Shown: piece after piece, positions 23,692-30,864 of the stretch
How the letters are laid out: each line of letters starts with the position of its first letter
Numbering within the stretch: position 1 is the first letter of the stretch
Origin: Oscillospiraceae bacterium
GTDB lineage: Bacteria > Bacillota > Clostridia > Oscillospirales > Acutalibacteraceae
Direction of reading: 5' to 3'
Assembly: GCA_019422905.1 (NCBI GenBank)
Contig: JAHZCM010000003.1
Location: 1 to 47,905, forward strand
DNA length: 47,905 bases
The notes under the pieces: generated by a model
Told to the model about the DNA's origin: nothing
The model's input: the letters and a program-made list of their open reading frames with translations, nothing else
Databases searched by the model: none
Program-made: the position numbers and the translations under genes

Positions 23692-23707
23692 TGTTTCACG
23701 TGAAACA
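23692..23707. promoter_or_regulatory. parS centromere site upstream of parA
   Basis: A second perfect TGTTTCACGTGAAACA, in the noc-parA gap just before the parAB promoter region. ParB spreading from here could repress parAB. Confidence 0.94.
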
Positions 23708-23761
23708 TGCCGGAAACGGCAAAAACATCGATTTTACTCTTTATTCCGCGCAAAAAGTGTG

Positions 23762-23767
23762 ATACAA
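23762..23767 (+). promoter_or_regulatory. Possible -10 of the parAB promoter
   Basis: TACAAT, 58 bases before the parA ATG. The -35 region (TTTATT/TTATTC at 16-17 bases) is poor, so activation or weak expression is likely. Confidence 0.45.
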
Positions 23768-23825
23768 TAAGCTACGCACAAAAGATTACAGGCATTTTGC
23801 AAAAGATAAGGAAAGGAGCGCGGAT

Positions 23826-24590
23826 ATGAGCAAGGTCATTGCCGTTGCAAACCAGAAGGGCGGCGTGGGCAAAACCACAAGCGCGGTCAATATTGCCGCG
23901 TGGCTCGGCGCAAAAGGGAAGAACACGCTGCTTGTGGATATCGATCCGCAGGGCAATTCGACGAGCGGCGTGGGCTTTGACCGCCGGAGCCTGGAGACAA
24001 CGTCCTACGATATTCTGATTAACGGCGCGAAGGGACAGGAGGCCGTGCTGAAAACCGCGTTTGAAAAGCTGTCCCTCATTCCGTCGTCGGCGGATCTGGC
24101 CGCCGCGGAGATCGAACTTGCGGAGATTCCCGCGCGGGAGGCCGTTTTGAAGAATGCGCTGGCCCCCTTGCGCGCCGCCTACGATTATATTATCATAGAC
24201 TGCCCGCCGTCTCTCGGGCTGATCACAACGAATGCGCTGAACGCGGCGGATTCGGTGCTGATTCCGGTGCAGTGCGAGTATTACGCGCTGGAGGGCCTTT
24301 CCCAGCTCATGAATTCGGTGCAGGCGGTCAAGCGGCGCTACAACGACAGGCTGGAGCTGGAGGGCGTGCTGCTCACGATGTACGACGGGCGGCTGAACCT
24401 GACGCAGCAGGTGGTGACGGAAATCAAGAAATATTTTCCGCGCAAGGTCTTTTCCACGGTGATCCCCCGCACCGTGCGGCTTTCCGAGGCGCCAAGCTAC
24501 GGGCAGCCGGTCCTGTATTACGACCGCTCCAACAAGGGCAGCCAGGCCTATGGCGCGCTCACCGATGAAATTTTGAAGAAAAATCGATGA
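23826..24590 (+). CDS. parA: Chromosome-partitioning ATPase ParA (Soj)
   Basis: The 254-residue ParA/MinD-superfamily ATPase drives origin segregation with ParB. The deviant Walker A is NQKGGVGKTT (9-18) with signature Lys11 and Lys16. Walker A' is LLVDIDPQGNST and Walker B is YIIIDCPPSLGLIT, followed by the conserved DNA-binding-region helix and the C-terminal VIPRTVRLSEAPSYGQP. It is short, without an N-terminal DNA-binding extension, as in chromosomal Soj proteins. ATG 23826 follows GAAAGGAGC. parB starts 43 bases after its stop. The parS site upstream fits autoregulation. Confidence 0.97.
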   Translation: MSKVIAVANQKGGVGKTTSAVNIAAWLGAKGKNTLLVDIDPQGNSTSGVGFDRRSLETTSYDILINGAKGQEAVLKTAFEKLSLIPSSADLAAAEIELAEIPAREAVLKNALAPLRAAYDYIIIDCPPSLGLITTNALNAADSVLIPVQCEYYALEGLSQLMNSVQAVKRRYNDRLELEGVLLTMYDGRLNLTQQVVTEIKKYFPRKVFSTVIPRTVRLSEAPSYGQPVLYYDRSNKGSQAYGALTDEILKKNR

Positions 24591-24633
24591 CCCGGTGCTT
24601 ACCGGACACAAAACGAGGAGGGATTTTCTCTAT

Positions 24634-25485
24634 ATGGCGAAAAAAGGCGGCCTCGGCAAGGGGCTGGACGCGATTTTTCACGATAACGCCCGCTCCGATG
24701 AGAGCGGCGCGGTGGAGCTGAATATCAACGAGCTGGAGCCGAACCGGAGCCAGCCCCGCAAGAATTTCAGCGACGAGGCTTTGAGTGAGCTGGCGGATTC
24801 CATCGCACAGCACGGGGTTTTGCAGCCGCTTCTTGTGCGGCCGCTTTTGAGCGGCGGGTATCAGATCGTCGCCGGCGAGCGGCGCTGGCGCGCCTCGCGC
24901 ATGGCCGGCTTGACCACGGTGCCGGTGCTGATCCGCGAGCTGACGGACAGCGAGGTCATGCAGCTCGCGTTGATTGAAAACCTCCAGCGGGAGGATTTAA
25001 AGCCGCTCGAGGAGGCGCAGGGCTATCAGGATCTGATCGACGCATACGGCTTTACGCAGGACGAGATTTCAAAAACAGTGGGTAAATCCCGCCCGGCGGT
25101 CACAAACGCCCTGCGGCTTTTGAATCTGCCGAAGGAAGTGCAGATTCGCCTCGAGCACGGCGAGCTGAGCGCGGGCCATGCGCGCACGCTTTTGAGCTTT
25201 AAGAATGAGGAGGCCATGAAAGCGGCGGCAAAGCGCGCCGCGGAGGAAGGCTTATCCGTCCGAGAGCTGGAAAAAATGGCAAAGCGGTCCAATGAGGAAA
25301 AGCCGGAGCCAGCGCGGCCGGCGCGGCGCATCCGTTATTACGACGAGGCGGAGCTCGCCCTGCGCGATACGCTGAACCGCGTCGTGCATGTGGGGGGCAC
25401 AAAGAAAAAAGGCGCCCTCACCATTGAATTTTACGGCGAGGAGGATTTGAAAAATCTGCTGGAAGAGCTGAAGCTCAACGCTTGA
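24634..25485 (+). CDS. parB: Chromosome-partitioning protein ParB (Spo0J)
   Basis: At 283 residues this is the CTP-dependent DNA clamp that loads at parS. The start at ATG 24634 gives MAKKGGLGKGLDAIF, the usual ParB N-terminal peptide that stimulates ParA. The ParB box has GERRWR (81-86) and ENLQRE (115-120). The helix-turn-helix includes GKSRPAVTNALRLL with Arg153, and later SAGHARTLL with Gly181, the residues expected for parS recognition. The C-terminal dimerisation part is RVVHVGGTKKKGALTIEFYG...DLKNLLEEL. The ribosome site AGGAGGG lies somewhat far from the ATG. serS follows 25 bases later. Confidence 0.97.
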   Translation: MAKKGGLGKGLDAIFHDNARSDESGAVELNINELEPNRSQPRKNFSDEALSELADSIAQHGVLQPLLVRPLLSGGYQIVAGERRWRASRMAGLTTVPVLIRELTDSEVMQLALIENLQREDLKPLEEAQGYQDLIDAYGFTQDEISKTVGKSRPAVTNALRLLNLPKEVQIRLEHGELSAGHARTLLSFKNEEAMKAAAKRAAEEGLSVRELEKMAKRSNEEKPEPARPARRIRYYDEAELALRDTLNRVVHVGGTKKKGALTIEFYGEEDLKNLLEELKLNA

Positions 25486-25510
25486 TAAAGGTTTGAAAGG
25501 AAGACGGAAT

Positions 25511-26797
25511 ATGATAGACATTAAATTTTTGAGAGAAAACCCGGATGTAGTTCGTGAGAACATCAAAAAGAAGTTTCAGGATGCAAAGCTCCCGCTGGTT
25601 GACGAGGTCATTGCACTCGATGTGGAGAAGCGTGCGACCCAGCAGAAGGCCGACGGCCTGCGTGCATCCCGCAACAAGCTCTCCAAGCAGATCGGCGCGC
25701 TGATGGGGCAGGGCAAGCGCGAGGAGGCCGAGCAGGTCAAGGCGCAGGTCAAGGCGCAGTCCGATGAGCTGCTCGATGCGGAGGCAAAGGAAAAGGAGCT
25801 GGACGAGCGCATCCTTAAAATCATGATGACGATCCCGAATATCATCGATGCGAGCGTTCCGGTCGGCCGCGACGACAGCGAAAACGTGGAGGTGGAGCGC
25901 TTTGGCGAGCCGGTCGTGCCGGGCTTCCCGATCCCCTATCATACGGAAATCATGGAGCGCTTCAACGGCATCGATCTCGACGCGGCGCGCCGTGTGGCGG
26001 GCAACGGCTTTTATTACCTGATGGGCGATATCGCGCGCCTGCATTCGGCCGTCATTGCCTATGCGCGCGATTTTATGATCGAGCGCGGCTTCACCTATGT
26101 GATTCCGCCGTATATGATCCGCAGTGACGTTGTTACCGGCGTCATGAGCTTTGCGGAAATGGATGCCATGATGTATAAGATTGAGGGCGAGGATCTGTAT
26201 CTCGTCGGTACCAGCGAGCACTCGATGATCGGCAAGTTTATCGACCAGATCCTGCCTGAGGCCGAGCTGCCGCTGACGCTTACGAGCTATTCGCCCTGCT
26301 TCCGCAAGGAGAAGGGCGCGCACGGCATCGAGGAGCGCGGCGTGTACCGCATCCATCAGTTTGAAAAGCAGGAGATGATCGTCGTCTGTAAGCCGGAGGA
26401 TTCGATGGCGTGGTACGACAAGCTCTGGAAAAATACGGTCGATCTGTTCCGCAGCATGGATATCCCGGTGCGCACGCTGGAATGCTGCTCCGGTGATCTG
26501 GCCGATCTCAAAGTCAAGTCGGTGGATGTTGAGGCGTGGTCGCCCCGCCAGAAGAAGTATTTTGAGGTGGGAAGCTGCTCGAACCTCGGCGACGCACAGG
26601 CGCGCCGCCTGCGTATCCGTGTCAGCGGTGAAAACGGCAAGTACCTCGCGCACACGCTGAACAATACGGTCGTCGCCCCGCCGCGCATGCTGATCGCGTT
26701 CCTCGAGAACAATTTGCAGGCAGACGGAAGCGTCCGCATTCCGGAAGCGCTGCGCCCGTATATGGGCGGCAAGGAAGTCATTGTGCCGAAAAAGTAA
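25511..26797 (+). CDS. serS: Seryl-tRNA synthetase
   Basis: This 428-residue class II synthetase charges tRNA-Ser. The start at ATG 25511 (MIDIKFLRENPDVVRENIKK) follows AAGGAAGACGG. The N-terminal coiled coil spans about 25-100 (KRATQQKADGLRASRNKLSK and EQVKAQVKAQSDELL). Motif 2 is SPCFRKEKGAHGIEERGVYR, followed by IHQFEKQEM. Motif 3 is NNTVVAPPRMLIAFLENN. The catalytic domain carries long inserts around MAWYDKLWKNT and ECCSGDLADLKVKS that mark the clostridial/archaeal-like SerRS subtype. No T-box is seen upstream; it sits 25 bases after parB and may be read with parAB. A bulged hairpin terminator follows. Confidence 0.96.
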   Translation: MIDIKFLRENPDVVRENIKKKFQDAKLPLVDEVIALDVEKRATQQKADGLRASRNKLSKQIGALMGQGKREEAEQVKAQVKAQSDELLDAEAKEKELDERILKIMMTIPNIIDASVPVGRDDSENVEVERFGEPVVPGFPIPYHTEIMERFNGIDLDAARRVAGNGFYYLMGDIARLHSAVIAYARDFMIERGFTYVIPPYMIRSDVVTGVMSFAEMDAMMYKIEGEDLYLVGTSEHSMIGKFIDQILPEAELPLTLTSYSPCFRKEKGAHGIEERGVYRIHQFEKQEMIVVCKPEDSMAWYDKLWKNTVDLFRSMDIPVRTLECCSGDLADLKVKSVDVEAWSPRQKKYFEVGSCSNLGDAQARRLRIRVSGENGKYLAHTLNNTVVAPPRMLIAFLENNLQADGSVRIPEALRPYMGGKEVIVPKK

Positions 26798-26813
26798 AAT
26801 ATTGAAAAAAGCG

Positions 26814-26857
26814 GCCGGCAGAGCGCGTTTTATGCGCTTGCCGGCTTAACTTTTCGG
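26814..26857 (+). terminator. Rho-independent terminator after serS
   Basis: Stem GCCGGCA(G)AGCGC paired with GCGCT-TGCCGGC (26814-26826, 26834-26845; one bulge), followed by TTAACTTTTC. Confidence 0.8.
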
Positions 26858-27267
26858 TTTTTAAGCATTGGCTGTGAAAAACTTTTCCTGCGGAGAAGTG
26901 GAAAACAGGGAAAGCTGCATACGGATATGCAGAATTTATGCATATTGGAATCAACGATCATTTGGAAGAAAAAGGCGGGATCGTGCAAAAATTCCGAAAA
27001 GATGTCCGCGAATAACGCACAAAGCGGAAAAAGGCTGTCGGAAATCGAGTGAATAAAAATACAAAATATTCGTGAAAAAGGATGTGGAAAACTCGGTGGA
27101 AAGTGTGGAAAAGCACACGGTGTAGTGGCAAAACGCTTGTTTTTCACAATTTATCGGAGCCATGTTGAATAGAAAAATGACAGGAGCATGCAAGGACCTT
27201 TGCGAAAAACAAAACCAAAGCAGGGGCGGAAAGAACGCGGGGCAGCCGGGTAACACGGAATAATATC
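26858..27267. other. Gene-free AT-rich stretch with DnaA-box-like 9-mers
   Basis: No convincing gene on either strand. Two identical TGTGGAAAA 9-mers start at 27083 and 27104, exactly 21 bases (two helical turns) apart; their complement TTTTCCACA is one base off the DnaA-box consensus. Looser variants (GTGGAAAAC at 26898, GTGGAAAG at 27097) lie nearby. Confidence 0.45.
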
Positions 27268-27306
27268 AAAAAGACGGATAAGCATACTGCTTTATCCGTC
27301 TTTTTT
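27268..27306. terminator. Bidirectional terminator after the MFS gene
   Basis: Fourteen-bp stem (27268-27281 with 27292-27305) flanked by A and T runs, so it works on both strands; on the minus strand it ends the MFS gene at 27322. Confidence 0.88.
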
Positions 27307-27321
27307 GAATGCAGCGGAGAT

Positions 27322-28542
27322 TTAGGCTTGCTTGGTTTGCAGTGCGTCTTCATCCTTGCGTGTCAGGAGAAAGCTCAGGACGAAGACCAGGATGGAGAAG
27401 AACATGACGCCGCCGGCGATAAGATAAAGGGGCTTGCCGCCGAGCGTATCAAACAGGAAGCCGCCCAGCAGGTTGCCGAGAATGCCTGCAATCTGGGAAA
27501 CCGAAACGAACAGGCCGTGCGCGGTGGCGCGCAGATGTACGGGCGCCAGCTCATAAATATAGTTCGTAGCCGTGCCGAAGAACAGGCCGTTGCCAAGACC
27601 GAAGAAAGAGGCGAAAATGATAAATTGCACCAGATTGGAAACAAAGAAACCGAGCAGCAGGCATTCGATACCCATAATGGCGGCGGCAAGGATGATCAGA
27701 TAGCGCAGCGGGAAGCGGCGCCGCAGCTTCACGCTGAAAAACAGAAACGGGAGCTCCATGATCGCACGGACCGAAAGCACAAGCCCGATATTGGTGCTGT
27801 CCACATTGATTTCAGACATCAGGTAAGGCAGGAAGTTGCTTTCAAAGGCCGTGGAAAGATAAAAGAAAAAGGCAAAAACCAGAAAGGTGACGAAGCGCCG
27901 GTTTCGAAACAGCTCGCCCGCGCCCATACGGCTTTTTTTTGCGCGCCCGCCGGTCTGCGGCTCGCAGCAGAAAAAGACAAGAATGATCGTCGGTATCATC
28001 ACAAGCGCCGCAACCCAGAAGGTGCAGGAAATACCGAACGCCGGGATCAGGCAGTTGGAGGTAAGAATACCTGCTATTGCGAACAACAGCGAACCGCTGC
28101 TGCGGATTGTGCCGTAATTGAGATGGTGCTCCGCGCAGTTGCGCACCGTGAGATTATCGACGAAAGGCGACATCGGCGAACGAAAGAAATTGACGAAGGG
28201 AATCGCAACCAGGATCAGAAGCGTCGAATAGGCCTGCCCGGTAGGGATCAAGGGAATCAGGGCGAACAGCAGAACGCCGAGCGTAAGCGTCAGAACGACA
28301 ATTTTTCGCACGCTGCCGATCCGGTCGCTCACCATGCCCCAGAAGGTCATGGAAACAATGGCAACCGCGCAGGCGATCGCGTTTAGAAGGCCGAACTGCG
28401 AGGCGGGAAAGCCGTTGTTCTGCAGATAGACCGTCTGGTAACTGCCGACGGCCATCGAAGCCCAGAAGATGCCCTGTACCCCCGCGAGGCGCAGCGCCTC
28501 TGCGCGCTGCGGCGTCATCGGCGGAAAATGAAGTTTTCTCAT
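27322..28542 (-). CDS. MFS permease, LacY/nucleoside-symporter-like
   Basis: A 406-residue integral membrane protein with about twelve hydrophobic segments in two halves. I start it at ATG 28540-28542 (MRKLHFPPMTPQRAEALRLA); an upstream in-frame ATG would add 16 residues. The first half shows GVQGIFWASMAVGSYQTVYL, FGLLNAIACAV and the loop motif GMVSDRIGSVRKIV (the A-type D-R-x-G motif), and later NYGTIRSSGSLLFAIAG. The central loop is basic (GGRAKKSRMGAGELFRNRRF). This pattern fits the MFS_1-like group that includes sugar and phenylpropionate symporters. The substrate cannot be predicted. It faces away from serS and guaB and ends in a bidirectional terminator. Confidence 0.85.
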   Translation of the reverse strand: MRKLHFPPMTPQRAEALRLAGVQGIFWASMAVGSYQTVYLQNNGFPASQFGLLNAIACAVAIVSMTFWGMVSDRIGSVRKIVVLTLTLGVLLFALIPLIPTGQAYSTLLILVAIPFVNFFRSPMSPFVDNLTVRNCAEHHLNYGTIRSSGSLLFAIAGILTSNCLIPAFGISCTFWVAALVMIPTIILVFFCCEPQTGGRAKKSRMGAGELFRNRRFVTFLVFAFFFYLSTAFESNFLPYLMSEINVDSTNIGLVLSVRAIMELPFLFFSVKLRRRFPLRYLIILAAAIMGIECLLLGFFVSNLVQFIIFASFFGLGNGLFFGTATNYIYELAPVHLRATAHGLFVSVSQIAGILGNLLGGFLFDTLGGKPLYLIAGGVMFFSILVFVLSFLLTRKDEDALQTKQA

Positions 28543-28776
28543 AAGTGGTGTTTCATTCCTTTTTTGTTTTTTCAATACAGCAACCCCCATGTGGTTCAGG
28601 TAAAGAGTATATCAAACCGGCGGCGCTGTCAAGATTTTTCTGCGCATTTTTTGGAGGCCGCAGGTAAATTTGGTATGCGGCGGAACGCGGGAAGCGGGAG
28701 TTGGTTTTTGTCGTTTTTCTATAAGAAGCCGCATCAAATCTGGAAAAATATCTCCGTTTTTCGGCGGCGGAAACAG

Positions 28777-28805
28777 TTGAAAAGCGGCGGGCAACGTGCT
28801 AAAAT
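28777..28805 (+). promoter_or_regulatory. guaB promoter
   Basis: TTGAAA (28777-28782) and TAAAAT (28800-28805) with a 17-base spacer, 126 bases before guaB. The transcript leader contains hairpin GGATGC/GCATCC and a GC-rich stem, but no known riboswitch fold. Confidence 0.65.
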
Positions 28806-28931
28806 CTAATATTAATAACTCCAGAACGGATGCGTGCATCGTGCGGTTTTTTGCAGGCATCCGGCATGTAAAAGCAGCGCTGCGCGGCCGGGCTCCGGCG
28901 CCGGTGAAAGTGAAAGGATGGTTGACGGTTC

Positions 28932-30410
28932 ATGTTAAACACAGATTTTACTTCCAAGTTTGCCAAAGAAGGGCTTACCTTTGACGACGTTCTTTTGATT
29001 CCCGCAGAATCGAACGTGCTGCCCGCACAGGTGGATGTTTCCACACAGCTCACCAAGAAGATCCGGCTCAATACGCCGATCATGACCGCGGCGATGGATA
29101 CCGTTACGGAGGCGGAGATGGCCATTGCGATTGCGCGCGAAGGCGGCGTCGGCATTATCCACAAGAACATGAGCATCGAGCGCCAGGCGGATCTCGTCGA
29201 TATGGTCAAGCGCTCGGAAAACGGCGTTATCGTCGATCCGTTTTTCCTGTCTCCGGAAAACACGGTGCGGGAAGCGGATGGCCTGATGGGCCGCTACAAG
29301 ATTTCCGGCGTGCCGATCTGCGAAAACGGCAAGCTCGTCGGCATCATCACGAACCGCGACCTCCGCTTCATGACGGACAAGGATTTTGACCAGAGGATTT
29401 CGGAAGTCATGACAAAGGAAAACCTCGTCACCGCGCCGGTCGGCACCACGCTGACGGATGCGCAGGAGATCCTCCGCCGGCACAGGATTGAGAAGCTCCC
29501 GATTGTCGATGAAAGAGGCTATCTGAAGGGCCTAATTACGATCAAGGACATCGAAAAAGCCGTGCAGTACCCGAATTCTGCGCGCGACGCGGGCGGCCGT
29601 CTGCTCTGCGGCGCGGCGATCGGCGCCACGGCCGACGTTCTGGACCGCGTTGCGGCGCTTGTCGAAGCGCAGGTGGACGTCGTCACGCTGGATTCGGCGC
29701 ACGGGCATAACAGCGGCATTATCGAGGCGGTCCGTAAGGTCAAGAAGGCGTATCCGGAGCTGCAGCTTATCGCGGGCAACGTCGCCACGGGCGAAGCGAC
29801 GCGCGCGCTGATCGAAGCCGGCGCGGACTGCGTCAAGGTCGGCATCGGCCCCGGCTCCATCTGCACGACGCGCGTTGTCGCCGGTATCGGCGTGCCGCAG
29901 ATCACCGCGGTATATGACGCGGCGTGCGTCGCGTCTCAGTACGGCATTCCGATTATTGCGGACGGCGGCATCAAGTTCAGCGGCGATATCGTGAAGGCGC
30001 TGGCTGCCGGCGCGAACGTCGTCATGCTCGGCTCCCTCGTTGCGGGCTGCAAGGAGGCGCCCGGCGAATACGAGCTGTATCAGGGCAGACAGTTTAAGGT
30101 CTACCGCGGCATGGGCTCGCTCGGCGCGATGGGCAAGGGCTCCAGCGATCGTTATTTCCAGGGAAACAACAAGAAGTTTGTGCCGGAAGGCGTCGAGGGC
30201 CGCGTCCCGTTCAAGGGACCGCTCGCCGACACGATTTACCAGATGGTTGGCGGCCTGCGCGCCGGCATGGGCTATACCGGCTGCGTCAATATCCCGCAGA
30301 TGCACGAAAAGGCACAGTTCGTGCGCATTACAGGCGCGGGCCTCAAGGAAAGCCATCCGCACGATATCCAGATCACAAAGGAAGCGCCGAACTATTCCTT
30401 CCACAGCTGA
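28932..30410 (+). CDS. guaB: Inosine-5'-monophosphate dehydrogenase
   Basis: The 492-residue enzyme makes xanthosine monophosphate, the first dedicated step to GMP. The N-terminus KEGLTFDDVLLIPAESNVLP is canonical. Two CBS modules (about 95-210) are inserted and contain ISGVPICENGKLVGIITNRD and EKLPIVDERGYLKGLITIKD. The active-site loop is GIGPGSICTTRVV with catalytic Cys311, followed by the flap GRQFKVYRGMGSLGAM and the monovalent-cation segment. ATG 28932 lies after GAAAGGATGG. It has its own promoter and a strong terminator, so it is a single-gene unit. Confidence 0.98.
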   Translation: MLNTDFTSKFAKEGLTFDDVLLIPAESNVLPAQVDVSTQLTKKIRLNTPIMTAAMDTVTEAEMAIAIAREGGVGIIHKNMSIERQADLVDMVKRSENGVIVDPFFLSPENTVREADGLMGRYKISGVPICENGKLVGIITNRDLRFMTDKDFDQRISEVMTKENLVTAPVGTTLTDAQEILRRHRIEKLPIVDERGYLKGLITIKDIEKAVQYPNSARDAGGRLLCGAAIGATADVLDRVAALVEAQVDVVTLDSAHGHNSGIIEAVRKVKKAYPELQLIAGNVATGEATRALIEAGADCVKVGIGPGSICTTRVVAGIGVPQITAVYDAACVASQYGIPIIADGGIKFSGDIVKALAAGANVVMLGSLVAGCKEAPGEYELYQGRQFKVYRGMGSLGAMGKGSSDRYFQGNNKKFVPEGVEGRVPFKGPLADTIYQMVGGLRAGMGYTGCVNIPQMHEKAQFVRITGAGLKESHPHDIQITKEAPNYSFHS

Positions 30411-30441
30411 TTGGAAACCGGTGCTTGAAAACCGGCGTTTC

Positions 30442-30474
30442 AAAGAACCCCTCCGGGCGAGGGGTTCTTTTCAT
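30442..30474 (+). terminator. Rho-independent terminator after guaB
   Basis: Perfect 12-bp stem AAAGAACCCCTC/GAGGGGTTCTTT with a CGGGC loop, then TTC. Similar AAGAACC...GGTTCTT stem to the khpB terminator. Confidence 0.9.
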
Positions 30475-30764
30475 TATATGAATCGGATTCATGCTACATC
30501 TGCACCGTTTGAAGCGGACAAGTGCCATATATTGTGAATTTTTTTCAAATTACACCGAAAAATGCAGGAAAAGGAAAATAATCCGTCACGCGTGCGGAAA
30601 AATCCGCATAAATTCACAAAATTCGGCAATACGCGTGTTTTTGTGAAGAAGCGATTACAAATCTGAGACAAATTTGAAGCGGAAATTTGGCTTTCTTCAC
30701 AGCCCGTAAGCGAATTTTACAAAAAATATCCGAAAAGAAAAGTCTTTTTTCCTTTATTTGTCAC
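30475..30764. other. AT-rich gene-free stretch before the peptide ABC operon
   Basis: No gene seen. Contains a short hairpin (GCGGA/TCCGC at 30594-30607) and a 9-bp inverted repeat TTCACAAAA/TTTTGTGAA (30613-30621, 30639-30647) with a 17-base spacer, upstream of the substrate-binding-protein promoter; it could be an operator. Confidence 0.5.
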
Positions 30765-30793
30765 TTGCGGGAAGTAAGTTTATGCGGTATTAT
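30765..30793 (+). promoter_or_regulatory. Promoter of the peptide ABC transporter operon
   Basis: TTGCGG (30765-30770) and TATTAT (30788-30793) with a 17-base spacer, 71 bases before the substrate-binding protein. Confidence 0.55.
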
Positions 30794-30864
30794 ATATGCA
30801 ATATGAATTTTCTTTGACTGGAAATTTCATAATTTTTAACCTACCAAATTAGGAGGAACAAGAA

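Noticed and set aside
25486..25510. Serine T-box before serS
   Set aside because: Only 25 bases separate parB and serS; no specifier loop or T-box sequence can fit.
26858..27267. tRNA or other stable RNA gene after serS
   Set aside because: No cloverleaf, CCA end or conserved RNA core could be found by eye; box-like 9-mers are the only feature.
28806..28931. Purine riboswitch before guaB
   Set aside because: The conserved three-way-junction sequences are absent; only unassigned hairpins are seen.
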